Part shown: positions 28,711 to 38,565 of the stretch, piece by piece
Position numbering within the stretch: position 1 is the first letter of the stretch
Layout: each line of letters starts with the position of its first letter
Assembly: GCA_905479265.1 (NCBI GenBank)
Contig: CAJQLX010000037.1
Span: 16,161 to 80,160 of the forward strand
Length of the DNA stretch: 64,000 bases
Direction: 5' to 3'
Source of the DNA: an uncultured Alphaproteobacteria bacterium
Lineage (GTDB): Bacteria; Pseudomonadota; Alphaproteobacteria; UBA7985
The notes under the pieces: model-generated
Seen by the model: only the letters and a program-made list of their open reading frames with translations
Databases searched by the model: none
Told to the model about the DNA's origin: nothing
Position numbers and translations under genes: made by a program

Positions 28711-29607
28711 CTATGTTTCCGTTTTGGCAGCAGCAGCAGCGCGCCGCGATTCCTGCCACGCCAGCAGGATTCCGCCCAAGACAATGATTGAGGCACCAAA
28801 GCCCGCCCATCGATCGGGCAGATCGCCAAAGAGCCAGAAATCCATGACTGCCGCGAACAGCAGTGACGTGTAGATAAAGGGCATGATCACGCTCGCATCG
28901 ACCTGTCGCATGGCCCACGTGAAGCTCAACTGCGCGACCGCCATGCCCAAGCCCACCGACGCCAGTTGAACCCACTGGATGGGGGCTGGCCAGATCCAGA
29001 CGAATGAGACGACGACTGTGGCCAGAACCACGCCAATCAGGTTGTTGATGAATAGAATTTGCAGCAGGCGCTCGCGCTGGGTGAGCATCTTGATCGCGAT
29101 GGATTCAGCCCCGCCCGTCAGCGCGGCAAACAGGGCAATCAGCGCCGCGGGTTGAAACGCCGAAGTCCCCGGGCGCAGCAAGATCATCGCGCCTGCAACC
29201 ATCACCCCAATCGCAAAAATGCGCCGCCAGCCAACGCGCTCGCGCAAAAGCAGCCAAGCCAAGAGCAAAGTCACAATCGGGCTGAGAAAGCTGATCGCCG
29301 TCGCATCGGCAAGGACCATGAGTGAGGCTGACCAAAAAATGGCTGCGCTGGTTAAATAGCCCAAAACCACGCGGATGCCGTGAAGTCGCAGATGCACGGG
29401 CTCAAACTTTTGCCCGCTTCCGTACCAGACCCCAGTCCAAAGGATGGCGGCGAACAGAAATCGGCCAAATCCGACGTGCAGGGGGTGCAGCGTCGTCTCA
29501 TGCCCAAAGCCACCAGTAAGCCCCTTGGCCATCACAGTGGTAAAGGCGATGAAGGCACTCGCAATCGTCATCGCCATAATGGCACGCAGGAGGGGGGACA
29601 GGGTCAC
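28711..29607 (-). CDS. EamA/DMT family transporter
   Basis: About 10 TM segments in two EamA-like halves (VVLGYLTSAAIFWSASLMVLADATAISFLSPIVTLLLAWLLLRERVGWRR). Confidence 0.9.
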   Translation of the reverse strand: MTLSPLLRAIMAMTIASAFIAFTTVMAKGLTGGFGHETTLHPLHVGFGRFLFAAILWTGVWYGSGQKFEPVHLRLHGIRVVLGYLTSAAIFWSASLMVLADATAISFLSPIVTLLLAWLLLRERVGWRRIFAIGVMVAGAMILLRPGTSAFQPAALIALFAALTGGAESIAIKMLTQRERLLQILFINNLIGVVLATVVVSFVWIWPAPIQWVQLASVGLGMAVAQLSFTWAMRQVDASVIMPFIYTSLLFAAVMDFWLFGDLPDRWAGFGASIIVLGGILLAWQESRRAAAAAKTET

Positions 29608-29675
29608 GCTGAGCTTTCAATTGATCAGCGGTTAGGGCGCACCTGTTTCACTGAAAACACAAGTTAAATATGCCC

Positions 29676-30569
29676 CTACTTTTTGTTGGTCGGTGGGGGC
29701 ATTCCGACGGACAGCACGTGAACCTTGCCGTTGTGCAGAGCAACGCCGGGGTCGGCGAGCCGGTTGCGCTGCACTTTCCGCCATTGCTTGAAGTCAGTGG
29801 TTTTCAGCGTAAAGCCGGTGCCAAAGAAAAAGACGGCGCCGTCGTACTCAACCATGTTCCCGAGCCATGCACCGCCGTCCATATGCAAATTGTCTTGCCG
29901 CTCGAAGGTCAGTCCGTCGTCAGAGGTTGCATAATAGCCGACACCCCTTTCATCGTGGTTGGGTGAAATCAGGTGCCATTGACCGCCAAAGAATATCACC
30001 GCGCAGTCATTGATCCGCGCGCCGTCGAGCTTCATCCGATCGCCCGGTTCCATCTCAAACGTCATGCCATCATCGCTGTAGGCTGAGCCAAGCGTCATCA
30101 GGTTCGCTGGGCCTGCTTTCCGGGTCAGGTTGCGCGTGAAATAGAGCCGGTATCCGCCGTCGTCCAAGGCGACAACCGTTGGGTCAAAGGGGTAGCTGTG
30201 GCGGAGTGTTCGGTCGAAATCCACGTCGATGATCTTTGGTTCCGTCCATCGGCCATTTTTCAGCTCGCTGTAGCCGACATGATCAAAGAACTGGATGGTC
30301 TCATCCTTGGTCGGCGCCCATTGGAAATACGCGCGGAGAACGCCATCGATCTCGATCAGGGTTGGAACACCCGCCTGATCAATCGCCAGCTTCCGCCCGC
30401 GATCGTTGATCGGCAGATCGCTTCTGGTCGAGCCTGACATGTACTGCAGGTTTGTCTTCCACGGACCATTGGCTGACAGGTTTCGGGGGTAGACATGATC
30501 AGCGCTGACCGTGCGGACGCCGGTAATCAGCGTAAGGAGCACGATGGTGCTCAACGTAAAAATTCTCAT
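29676..30569 (-). CDS. Secreted beta-propeller-like protein (GH43/GH32-like fold suspected)
   Basis: Signal peptide MRIFTLSTIVLLTLITGVRTVSA; blade-like motifs YPFDPTVVALDDGGYRLYFTR, LGSAYSDDGMTFEMEPGDRM, YYATSDDGLTFERQ. Confidence 0.65.
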   Translation of the reverse strand: MRIFTLSTIVLLTLITGVRTVSADHVYPRNLSANGPWKTNLQYMSGSTRSDLPINDRGRKLAIDQAGVPTLIEIDGVLRAYFQWAPTKDETIQFFDHVGYSELKNGRWTEPKIIDVDFDRTLRHSYPFDPTVVALDDGGYRLYFTRNLTRKAGPANLMTLGSAYSDDGMTFEMEPGDRMKLDGARINDCAVIFFGGQWHLISPNHDERGVGYYATSDDGLTFERQDNLHMDGGAWLGNMVEYDGAVFFFGTGFTLKTTDFKQWRKVQRNRLADPGVALHNGKVHVLSVGMPPPTNKK

Positions 30570-30775
30570 GTCGCGGTCTCCATCCAGTCGGTTATCGTTC
30601 TGGAAATCGAGGGAGGCTAAGGATGATCTCCGGCCTTTACCGTAGGCGATATTGCCCAGCAGAGCGAGAGTGCGGGGAAAAACGGGCCGTCTTGGTGCTG
30701 AGCGCTTGGCGGGTTTGGATTCCCATGCAACACATGAAAGACCGCAGATACGCACACTGATTTGGGTTTGAGAAC

Positions 30776-31564
30776 ATGAGTGCTGATTTTGGATCGATTG
30801 CCGCAATGCCCGAAGCCCCAGCGGGTATGGATGGTGCCGAATGGGAGGCGCGACTGGAGCTGGCTGCGACTTACCGCTTGGTGGAGCTCTATGGCTGGAC
30901 CAGCATAGTCTATAACCACATTACGTTGCGCGTACCCGGCACAGACGAGTTTCTGATCAATCCCTTTGGGCTGCGTTATGATGAAATTACGGCCAGTAAC
31001 CTCGTCCGCGTGACTTTGGACGGGGAGAAAGTCTCGGACAGCCCTTGGCCGATCAATCAGGCCGGCTACATGATCCACTCGACGCTGCATCGGGCGCGTC
31101 CCGATCTGCACTGCATCATCCATACCCACGAGCCGATCAGTCAGTCGCTGTGTGCTGTGGACGCGCCGTGCGTTCCGCTGACTCAAGAAGGCTGCCAGTT
31201 CTATGAGCGCGTGGGCTATCATGACTTTGAAGGGATTGTGCTCGATGGCTCTGAAGGGCCACGGATTGTGCAGGCGATGGGCCGTGAGTTCCACACGCTT
31301 GTTTTGCGCCACCACGGTCTGATCACCGGCGGTTCGACCTGCACATGGGCTTTTGTCCGGCACCTCGCCTTTATCCGCAATACGGAAGTCCAACTCGCGG
31401 CGATGGCAACGGGCCGGATGGTGCCAATTCCGGTGGATGTGATGATCAATTGCCGTCAGCAGTTCGAGGGCGGATCGGCCCAAGCGGGCGCAGCGCAACG
31501 GCATCCCGAATGGCCTGCATTGATCCGTCGCCTTAACGCGCTGGACCCATCCTGGAAAACCTAA
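30776..31564 (+). CDS. Class II aldolase/adducin family protein
   Basis: ELYGWTSIVYNHITLRVPGTDEFLINPFGLRYDEITASNLVRV; IIHTHEPISQSLCA; LVLRHHGLITGG. Confidence 0.92.
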   Translation: MSADFGSIAAMPEAPAGMDGAEWEARLELAATYRLVELYGWTSIVYNHITLRVPGTDEFLINPFGLRYDEITASNLVRVTLDGEKVSDSPWPINQAGYMIHSTLHRARPDLHCIIHTHEPISQSLCAVDAPCVPLTQEGCQFYERVGYHDFEGIVLDGSEGPRIVQAMGREFHTLVLRHHGLITGGSTCTWAFVRHLAFIRNTEVQLAAMATGRMVPIPVDVMINCRQQFEGGSAQAGAAQRHPEWPALIRRLNALDPSWKT

Positions 31565-31668
31565 TCACCGCCTTTCGCTGAAGCGCCCGCCACGGTAAGC
31601 GCCCCTAGAGCGGCCAAGCGGTTCTCCGCTGAGGTCCAACGATCATCTGTGACGACGGAAACAAACCT

Positions 31669-32586
31669 GTGGGATCAAAGACAACACCGCTCGATCCAGT
31701 TCTGCGACAGCGGCTAGAGCTGCTGGAAAACCCCGTTCTGCTGTTTCTCGCACGGCAGACCATTGGTCGGATTCTCGGTGTTCAAGCGGTTGAGCGGCTG
31801 ATGCGGCCTGCGGCAGGGCTTTCGGGCATGCCGTATCTCATCAAGGTGCTCGAAGCTGCCAATATTCGCGTCGAATGCACCCACGGCTTCGATGTCATCC
31901 CCGAACAGGGTAAGCCAGCGATTGTCTGTGCGACGCATGCGACCGGCGTGCTCGATTTTGTTTTGCATATGCAAGCCCTGCAGGAGCGGCGCGACGATAT
32001 CATGGTGGTGGCAACCGCCGACGCAATGGCCTTCACAGGTTTTGCGGACAACATCATCCCGGTGCCAGATCGGGAGCCTGATCCAGCGAAGTATCGCAAG
32101 AAGCTGTCAGCGTACTTTGATCAGGTTAAGCAGGCGCTGCGGTCTGGAAAGTTGGTGTTTATCTTCCCCTCTGGTGGGCTGTCGCGGCAGCGGACGAGCG
32201 GTTTTAAAGACATCCGCGACAAAGAATGGAAAACCAGCGCCGCCAGCGTCGCGCATGAGATTGCTCATGAAATGGGTCAGGACGTCCCCTTGATTCCCGG
32301 CCATTCAAATGCTGAGCAAAACCCGCGCTACTATTGGTTCCGCGGTCTTGTCACGGGGCTCTCTCGGGTGCTTGGCAAGGACAAATCGCGAAACTTTGGT
32401 GGCAATATCGCTGCGATCGTATTCATGCTGCGCGGGGCGCTGTATCAGCGAAACAAGGTGCTGCAGGTGGCCTATGCTGACCCTTCAGCAGCGCCCGGCG
32501 CAGACTTAGAGGCGTTTATGCAGGGTTTGTACGATCAGGCCTATGAGCTGGAAGGCTATCTGAGCTTTCCGCGCCGTCGGCACTAG
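31669..32586 (+). CDS. 1-acyl-sn-glycerol-3-phosphate acyltransferase-like protein
   Basis: PAIVCATHATGVLDFVLHMQAL; LVFIFPSGGLSRQRTSGFKDIRDKEWKTSAASVAHE. Confidence 0.75.
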   Translation: MGSKTTPLDPVLRQRLELLENPVLLFLARQTIGRILGVQAVERLMRPAAGLSGMPYLIKVLEAANIRVECTHGFDVIPEQGKPAIVCATHATGVLDFVLHMQALQERRDDIMVVATADAMAFTGFADNIIPVPDREPDPAKYRKKLSAYFDQVKQALRSGKLVFIFPSGGLSRQRTSGFKDIRDKEWKTSAASVAHEIAHEMGQDVPLIPGHSNAEQNPRYYWFRGLVTGLSRVLGKDKSRNFGGNIAAIVFMLRGALYQRNKVLQVAYADPSAAPGADLEAFMQGLYDQAYELEGYLSFPRRRH

Positions 32587-32704
32587 CGCAAGGAAACGCC
32601 GGCTGGTTTTCGCGCTTTAAAGGCTGCTCAGACCATGCTCAGCCTTGACTTTCACGGGCTCTTGGCACTCTCAATGCCCGCCACAACAAAAGCAGAGATC
32701 CCGA

Positions 32705-33355
32705 ATGGCAAACTTCCTCCACCAGCACGACCTGCCCGATGATATTGATCTGGGGCCAGTGTTTGCCATCGATACTGAGACGATGGGCCTGAATCTGGCG
32801 CGAGATCGCCTGTGCGTGGTTCAGGTCAGCAGCGGTAACGGTGATGCTCACGTGATCCAGATGCCGCAGCGCGCGCAGCCGGGTGTTTCGCCATTCGCAG
32901 GGTCCGGTATTCAGCTCGCGCCAAATCTGAGCAAGCAACTGGCAGATCCAAGCCGGCTCAAGCTCATGCACTTTGCTCGTTTCGACATCGCCAGCGTGTA
33001 CGCCTATCTTGGTGTGCTCATGACCAACGTGTATTGCACCAAGCTCGCCAGCCGCATGATTCGCACATCCACAGACCGCCACGGTCTGCGCGATTTGTGC
33101 AAAGAGTTCCTGAGCGTGGAAATATCCAAGGTTCAGCAAACCAGCGACTGGGGCGCGCCTGAGCTTTCCAAAGAGCAGGTCGATTACGCCGCCTCTGACG
33201 TTCTGTATCTGCACGGGCTGAAGCAGGCGCTTGACGGACTGCTGGAGCGCGAAGGGCGGACGGCCTTGGCGCAAAGCTGCTTCGATTTTCTTCCCTATCG
33301 CGTGCAACTCGACCTGCTGGGCTGGGAAGAGCGCGATATTTTTGCCCACGCCTGA
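32705..33355 (+). CDS. rnd: Ribonuclease D-like 3'-5' exonuclease
   Basis: FAIDTETMGLNLARDRLCVVQVS; LMHFARFDIASVYAYLGV; DYAASDVLYLHGL. Confidence 0.9.
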   Translation: MANFLHQHDLPDDIDLGPVFAIDTETMGLNLARDRLCVVQVSSGNGDAHVIQMPQRAQPGVSPFAGSGIQLAPNLSKQLADPSRLKLMHFARFDIASVYAYLGVLMTNVYCTKLASRMIRTSTDRHGLRDLCKEFLSVEISKVQQTSDWGAPELSKEQVDYAASDVLYLHGLKQALDGLLEREGRTALAQSCFDFLPYRVQLDLLGWEERDIFAHA

Positions 33356-33363
33356 GGTGATGC

Positions 33364-33666
33364 ATGACGGCGCGGGGCTGGGTCATAGCGGGATTACGGC
33401 TTGCGGCCTTGGGGGTCGGCGGCGTTGCGGTCAGTGTCCTTGTGTTCGACCGCCTCAACCAACCTGTTAAAGCAACCGGCCCGGCGCTGCTTGGGTCGTC
33501 TGCGGCAGAGGCTCCGGAGGGCACAGGCGTCGCCCTTCGCGGACCGGTGTCCATTGTCGGTCCAGCGGGTTCCGTGCTGGAATCCCAGACTGGCGCAGAC
33601 TTCGACCCGGACACCGGCAATCTCACGCTTTTGGGCGCGTCTTCACTCTCCGGAACCCATGAATAG
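33364..33666 (+). CDS. 100-aa single-TM protein at the lptC position
   Basis: Located between rnd and lptA; N-terminal TM then short tail. Confidence 0.55.
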   Translation: MTARGWVIAGLRLAALGVGGVAVSVLVFDRLNQPVKATGPALLGSSAAEAPEGTGVALRGPVSIVGPAGSVLESQTGADFDPDTGNLTLLGASSLSGTHE

Positions 33667-33698
33667 TCATCAGCGGTGAAGTGGTTTAGTTTCGCCTG

Positions 33699-34457
33699 AT
33701 GATCCAAACGTTGCTTTCGCCCCTCTTCCTGTTCGTCGTGTCCTTTTGCCTGCCGGCGTCGTCAGCCTTGGCGCAGTCTCGTGCCAGTGGCGCTGGCTTC
33801 GACCTGACGGCGACAGACGGCATTCGCTTCCTTGCCGACGCAGGACGCTATGAAGCAACGGGAAATGTGCAGCTTGTCGTGGGGGATTGGGTTGTTTTGG
33901 CTGACCGGATCGTGGCTTCACTCGATGCGCAGCACGTCCGTATGGAGCGCCTGCTCGCCGAGGGGACCGTGTTCGTCCAAAGCGGCACGTTCAAAGCGCG
34001 CGCGGCGTCGCTAGAGCTGCGGCTACAGGCACCAAAGGTGGAATTGCGCGGGGCGCCTGTCAGTGTGCAAATGGCGGATGACCGCATGGTAACGGCCGGT
34101 TCGCTGTCCTTTCTGATCGATGCCGGCGAGCTGAGGATCGATCAAGATTTTGTTTTGCAAACGCGAGGTGCTGTCATTGCCGGAGGGCGGGCTTCGATGA
34201 TGACGGTCGACGGTGTTCTGGACGCGCTGCATGTTCAGGGCGGCGTTGACGTGGAGCGCGACGGTTTTCGCGCCGCCGCTGAAAGCCTGCGCTTGGACCG
34301 TGAAAACAACCTGATTTCGCTCGAAGGCGCGGTGGTGCTGCAAAGCGGAGACGTGCTGCTTTCGGGTATCAGCGCTACGTTTGATCTCGAAAGCGGGGCG
34401 GTAAACATCAACAATGATACGGCCGGGCGCGTTTCGGGCGCGCTCCGTTCCCAATGA
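33699..34457 (+). CDS. lptA: LptA/OstA-like LPS transport periplasmic protein
   Basis: Signal peptide, OstA-like repeats (YEATGNVQLVVGDWVVLADRIVASLDAQ; AAAESLRLDRENNLISLEGAVVLQSGDVLLSGISATFDLESGAVNI), immediately upstream of lptB. Confidence 0.8.
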   Translation: MIQTLLSPLFLFVVSFCLPASSALAQSRASGAGFDLTATDGIRFLADAGRYEATGNVQLVVGDWVVLADRIVASLDAQHVRMERLLAEGTVFVQSGTFKARAASLELRLQAPKVELRGAPVSVQMADDRMVTAGSLSFLIDAGELRIDQDFVLQTRGAVIAGGRASMMTVDGVLDALHVQGGVDVERDGFRAAAESLRLDRENNLISLEGAVVLQSGDVLLSGISATFDLESGAVNINNDTAGRVSGALRSQ

Positions 34458-35194
34458 GTGAGACGACATCCGGACTGGTGGTTGAGGCCTTGACGGTGAC
34501 GCGGGGCCGAAAGGGCGTGGTGCAGGGGGTCAACCTGCGCTGCGAACCGGGTGAGATTGTTGGCCTCATTGGGCCCAATGGTGCCGGAAAGAGCACCACG
34601 TTTCACGCACTGGTCGGTCTGGTGCCGTGCCGAGCGGATCGGCTCACCCTCAACGGGCACGATCTATCCCGGTTGGCCATGTTCCAGCGGGCGCGTCGAG
34701 GGCTTGGATATTTGCCCCAAGAGCCGTCTGGGTTTCATGGTCTATCGGTTCGAAACAATCTGCGGGCTGTGATGGAAATTGCCGTGGAGCGCTCAGCGCG
34801 AAAACAACTGCTGGAACACCTTCTGCGTGACTTTGATCTCGAAGACGTGGCGACGCAGCGGTCTGAAACGCTCTCCGGTGGCCAGCGTCGCCGGCTTGAA
34901 ATTGCCCGCACGATGGCCAGCCGGCCCAAAGTCGTGTTGTTGGATGAGCCCTTTGCGGGTGTGGATCCAATTTCGATCGAAAGTCTGCAAAGCGCGATCC
35001 GCCGTGTTCGAGACTCAGGGGTCGCTGTGCTGATCACAGATCACAATGTCAGGGACACACTCGAACTGGTTGACCGGGCGGCGTTAATTGATCGTGGGAC
35101 TGTTTTGATTGAGGGAACGCCATCCGAAATCACCGCAGATGAAACCGCTAGAAATCGGTATTTCGGCGATAAATTCCACTACGAGCGCCGTTAA
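34454..35194 (+). CDS. lptB: LPS export ABC transporter ATP-binding protein LptB
   Basis: GLIGPNGAGKSTTFHALVGL; SETLSGGQRRRLEIARTMASRPKVVLLDEPFAGVDPIS. Confidence 0.93.
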   Translation: MSETTSGLVVEALTVTRGRKGVVQGVNLRCEPGEIVGLIGPNGAGKSTTFHALVGLVPCRADRLTLNGHDLSRLAMFQRARRGLGYLPQEPSGFHGLSVRNNLRAVMEIAVERSARKQLLEHLLRDFDLEDVATQRSETLSGGQRRRLEIARTMASRPKVVLLDEPFAGVDPISIESLQSAIRRVRDSGVAVLITDHNVRDTLELVDRAALIDRGTVLIEGTPSEITADETARNRYFGDKFHYERR

Positions 35195-35431
35195 ATGACA
35201 TACTCAAGTCCGATAATATGACTTGTTGTGGCGTAAATACCTCAAACCTGCTTGCAATCTTTGAGCCAAGTCTCAAAGTCTGGCACAACAATAATAATCT
35301 CGGGTATTGGTAGTGTGATTTAGAGAACATTTTGGCGTACAAGCTGAGGTGTTCAACAGTTTTATGAGATTTAAGGTCGCGCTGCGAAAGCATTATGGGG
35401 CGCATGTGGCGAGCGATACAGGATAGTAAAC

Positions 35432-36922
35432 GTGGCGATTTCGCAGAATTTAGCCCTGAAACAGGGTCAATCCCTTGTTATGACGCCTCAGTTGCAGCAG
35501 GCGATCAAGCTGTTGCAGCTCTCAAATGTTGAGTTGAGCGAATACATCGAAACGGAGTTGGAGAAGAATCCACTGTTGGAGCGCGACGACGCGCCAGCCG
35601 AACCCCGTGCTGCGGCTGAAGCCAACGCCGAGCCCTCATCGGAGGTACCCGCACCGGAACTGGCGCCGCTGGACGACAACCGGGGTGCCATGGGTGAGAT
35701 GGACGATACGTGGCAAGGTCGCGATGACACGGCGGACGCTCAGGTTGGTGCTTCTGTTGCTTTCGAGAACTGGGGCAGCGGCGGCAGCCGATCCTTTGAA
35801 GGGGGCGAAGATTTTGACTTGGAAAACCGCTTGGCTTCTCAAGAATCCTTGCGCGATCACCTCGTCAGTCAGATCAACATTGAGCTCGACGATCCTGCGG
35901 ATCGGATGATTGCATTTACGCTCGTCGAAAACCTTGATGAAGCCGGCTATGTGCGTATTGCGCTGGATGATATTGCCGAGCGCATGGACTGTCCGGTTGG
36001 TCATGTTGAGTCCGTTCTGCAGCACATGCAGGGGTTTGAGCCCACAGGGATCTTTGCCCGCGACCTCAAGGAATGTCTGACGCTGCAACTCGCAGAAATG
36101 CGGGTGTTGGATGGTCCGATGATGGGCTTGCTGGAAAACCTCGATCTGTTGGCAAATGGCGACTTGCCCAAGCTGGTCAAAGTCTGCCGCGTCAGTCAGG
36201 AAGTGCTGGTTGAGCGTGTGCGGCTGCTGCGGTCTGTAAACCCGAAGCCCGCATCAAAATATTCGAACGACAGCGCCCATGTTGTGACGCCCGATGTTTT
36301 GCTCCGCGCCAACCCTGCGGGTGGTTGGATTGTTGAGCTGAACCCAGAAAACCTACCCCGCGTGTTGGTCAGTAACACCTATTCAGGGCTGGTCACGAAC
36401 GGCAAGCTCCGCAAGGAAGACAAGGAATACCTCAACGAACAGCTGCAAACGGCGAACTGGTTGGTTAAAGCCCTGCATCAGCGCGCCACGACCATCATGA
36501 AAGTCGCTTCGACCATCGTTGAGCGTCAGGAGTTGTTTTTCACCAAAGGGGTCCAGTACCTCAAGCCGCTGATTTTGCGTGATATTTCTGAAGCTGTTGA
36601 AATTCACGAGTCCACGGTTTCCCGAGCGACAACGAACAAGTACATCAGCACGCCACGCGGCATGTTCGAGCTCAAATACTTCTTCACCGCCTCAATCGCG
36701 TCTTCGGGCGATGGCGAAGCGCACTCGGCAGAAGCCGTCCGGCATCGGATCAAAACATTGATCGACGCCGAGCAGCCGGACGCCATCCTTTCCGACGACA
36801 CCATCGTTTCGATGCTGCGCGGTGAGGGCGTAGACATTGCAAGGCGGACGGTCGCGAAATACCGTGAAGCGCTGCGCATCCCGTCATCGGTCAAACGCCG
36901 CCGGTTAAAGGCGATGGCTTAG
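35432..36922 (+). CDS. rpoN: RNA polymerase sigma-54 factor
   Basis: LALKQGQSLVMTPQLQQAIKLLQLSNVELSEYIETELEKNPLLE; C-terminal ARRTVAKYREALRIPSSVKRRR RpoN box. Confidence 0.97.
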   Translation: MAISQNLALKQGQSLVMTPQLQQAIKLLQLSNVELSEYIETELEKNPLLERDDAPAEPRAAAEANAEPSSEVPAPELAPLDDNRGAMGEMDDTWQGRDDTADAQVGASVAFENWGSGGSRSFEGGEDFDLENRLASQESLRDHLVSQINIELDDPADRMIAFTLVENLDEAGYVRIALDDIAERMDCPVGHVESVLQHMQGFEPTGIFARDLKECLTLQLAEMRVLDGPMMGLLENLDLLANGDLPKLVKVCRVSQEVLVERVRLLRSVNPKPASKYSNDSAHVVTPDVLLRANPAGGWIVELNPENLPRVLVSNTYSGLVTNGKLRKEDKEYLNEQLQTANWLVKALHQRATTIMKVASTIVERQELFFTKGVQYLKPLILRDISEAVEIHESTVSRATTNKYISTPRGMFELKYFFTASIASSGDGEAHSAEAVRHRIKTLIDAEQPDAILSDDTIVSMLRGEGVDIARRTVAKYREALRIPSSVKRRRLKAMA

Positions 36923-37065
36923 CCGTCGTTTCCGGCAAAACGTCCTGCTTCAACGAAGTTCTTTTTGTGATTATGCGGCCTATTCGTTTGCGGATATGGC
37001 CGTGGCGTCTTACCTTTGAGTCAGGTTCATTTTGAACCCTTCGTCTCAACTGCAAGGAGGACGAC

Positions 37066-37644
37066 ATGCAGATAAAAGTAACTTCCCGCCACATGGATGT
37101 AAGCAACGCGCTGGAACAGCGCGCACAAAACGCCGTCACCGACATGCTCGAAAAATACTTTGGGCACGGTTTGGGGGCTGACGTTGTGTTTTCCAAAGGG
37201 GCGGGCGGTTTTCACTGCATGATTACTGTCCACGTGCACCGAAATCTTGAACTTCAGGCTAGTGACGAACAAGGTGACGCGCACGCGGCTCTCGATCATG
37301 CCGCAGAAAAGCTCGCAAAGCGGTTGCGCCGCTACAAACGTAAACTGAACGACCATCGCGGATTGGCTGAACAGGCCGATGTCCGTGCAGCCCGTGCAAT
37401 GGTGTTAGCAGCGCCAGAGCAGGACGAGGTTGAGGATTCCGCTAGCGACGCGGAAGATGCTGGGCAGTTCGCCACAATTGTTGCTGAAAAACAGACAGAA
37501 ATTCAAAAACTGACGATCAGCCAAGCCGTTGCACGCTTGGATTTGTCCGGTTTGAATGCACTGCTGTTCGAATCAGATGGCAGGGTCAACCTCGTATATC
37601 GTCGAAATGATGGTAATGTCGGTTGGATTGATCCGGGACAGTAG
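37066..37644 (+). CDS. hpf: Ribosome hibernation promoting factor (long form)
   Basis: MQIKVTSRHMDVSNALEQRAQNAVTDMLEKYFG; C-terminal dimerisation domain; rpoN-hpf-ptsN order. Confidence 0.93.
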   Translation: MQIKVTSRHMDVSNALEQRAQNAVTDMLEKYFGHGLGADVVFSKGAGGFHCMITVHVHRNLELQASDEQGDAHAALDHAAEKLAKRLRRYKRKLNDHRGLAEQADVRAARAMVLAAPEQDEVEDSASDAEDAGQFATIVAEKQTEIQKLTISQAVARLDLSGLNALLFESDGRVNLVYRRNDGNVGWIDPGQ

Positions 37645-37651
37645 CGGATCA

Positions 37652-37679
37652 AAAGGGCGTGGCACTGTCCGCGCCCTTT
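37652..37679 (+). other. Inverted repeat between hpf and ptsN (terminator/attenuator-like)
   Basis: AAAGGGCG-tggcactgtccg-CGCCCTTT. Confidence 0.6.
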
Positions 37680-37710
37680 GGCTTTCTCACTTTCTGACCG
37701 AGGCAATGAT

Positions 37711-38154
37711 TTGAACGATCTTCTTGTGTCACCGACATTCATCGATGCGAGTGTTAGTGTAACGAGCAAACGCCATTTATTGCTCTCATTGGCGCAACGT
37801 GTCGCTGCGCCCTACGGCGTGGAAGAAAGAGATGTGCTCGAAGCGCTTCAGTCTCGCGAACAAGAAGGTTCGACCGGCGCAGGCGACGGGGTGGCCATTC
37901 CGCATGCCAAAATCAGCGGCCTGACCCGAACCGTCACGTATTTTGCGCGGCTGGAAAATCCAGTTGAGTACGACTCATTGGACGATGAGCCCGTTGATCT
38001 GATTTTTCTTATTCTCGCGCCAGAAAGCGCCAATGGCGATCACCTCAAGCTGCTTGCCCGTGTCTCGCGTGCGTTCAAAGACGCTGAGTTTCGCGAGCGC
38101 TTGCGCGGCGCTGATGACGCTTCGGCCTTGGATATTCTGCTCAACCAGGATTGA
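37711..38154 (+). CDS. ptsN: PTS IIA-like nitrogen regulatory protein PtsN
   Basis: EALQSREQEGSTGAGDGVAIPHAKISGL (PTS EIIA His motif); TTG start. Confidence 0.92.
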   Translation: MNDLLVSPTFIDASVSVTSKRHLLLSLAQRVAAPYGVEERDVLEALQSREQEGSTGAGDGVAIPHAKISGLTRTVTYFARLENPVEYDSLDDEPVDLIFLILAPESANGDHLKLLARVSRAFKDAEFRERLRGADDASALDILLNQD

Positions 38155-38559
38155 TTAACCGGGCCAAAACGGAATGGTTTCGAGTGAGAACTCAACTTCA
38201 CTGATGGTGAAGAACAGGAACATCATGCCGGCGACCGTAAAATACACCACCAGCGGTGATAGAACCAAAGCTGCTGCTAGGATCCGCCACCATCGGTCAG
38301 CCATGGGGTCGCCGGAAAATTCTGTGAACAGCGCGTAGGAATAATAGACCAGCGCAAAGATCCCCGCCGGTATCAACCAAAACGCCACAGGTCGATGGTC
38401 GGAAAAGCGGATCGGGCCAAAGGCGGCACAGCTGATCCAGCAGATGATGCTGAAAGCCAACGTGATCAGGCAAAGCCGGAACAGCAGCATGTCACGAAAA
38501 ATCTTGCGGCGTTCGGCTTCGGAAAGCAGCGCCTCGCGATCTGCGGTCAGTTTTGCCAC
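38155..38559 (-). CDS. Small membrane protein of unknown function
   Basis: 134-aa product with three hydrophobic segments; close downstream of the hsp20 gene. Confidence 0.65.
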   Translation of the reverse strand: MAKLTADREALLSEAERRKIFRDMLLFRLCLITLAFSIICWISCAAFGPIRFSDHRPVAFWLIPAGIFALVYYSYALFTEFSGDPMADRWWRILAAALVLSPLVVYFTVAGMMFLFFTISEVEFSLETIPFWPG

Positions 38560-38565
38560 TGGTCT

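Noticed and set aside
30617-31504. 295-aa minus-strand ORF opposite the class II aldolase gene
   Set aside because: Shadow ORF with His/Arg-rich composition and no domain.
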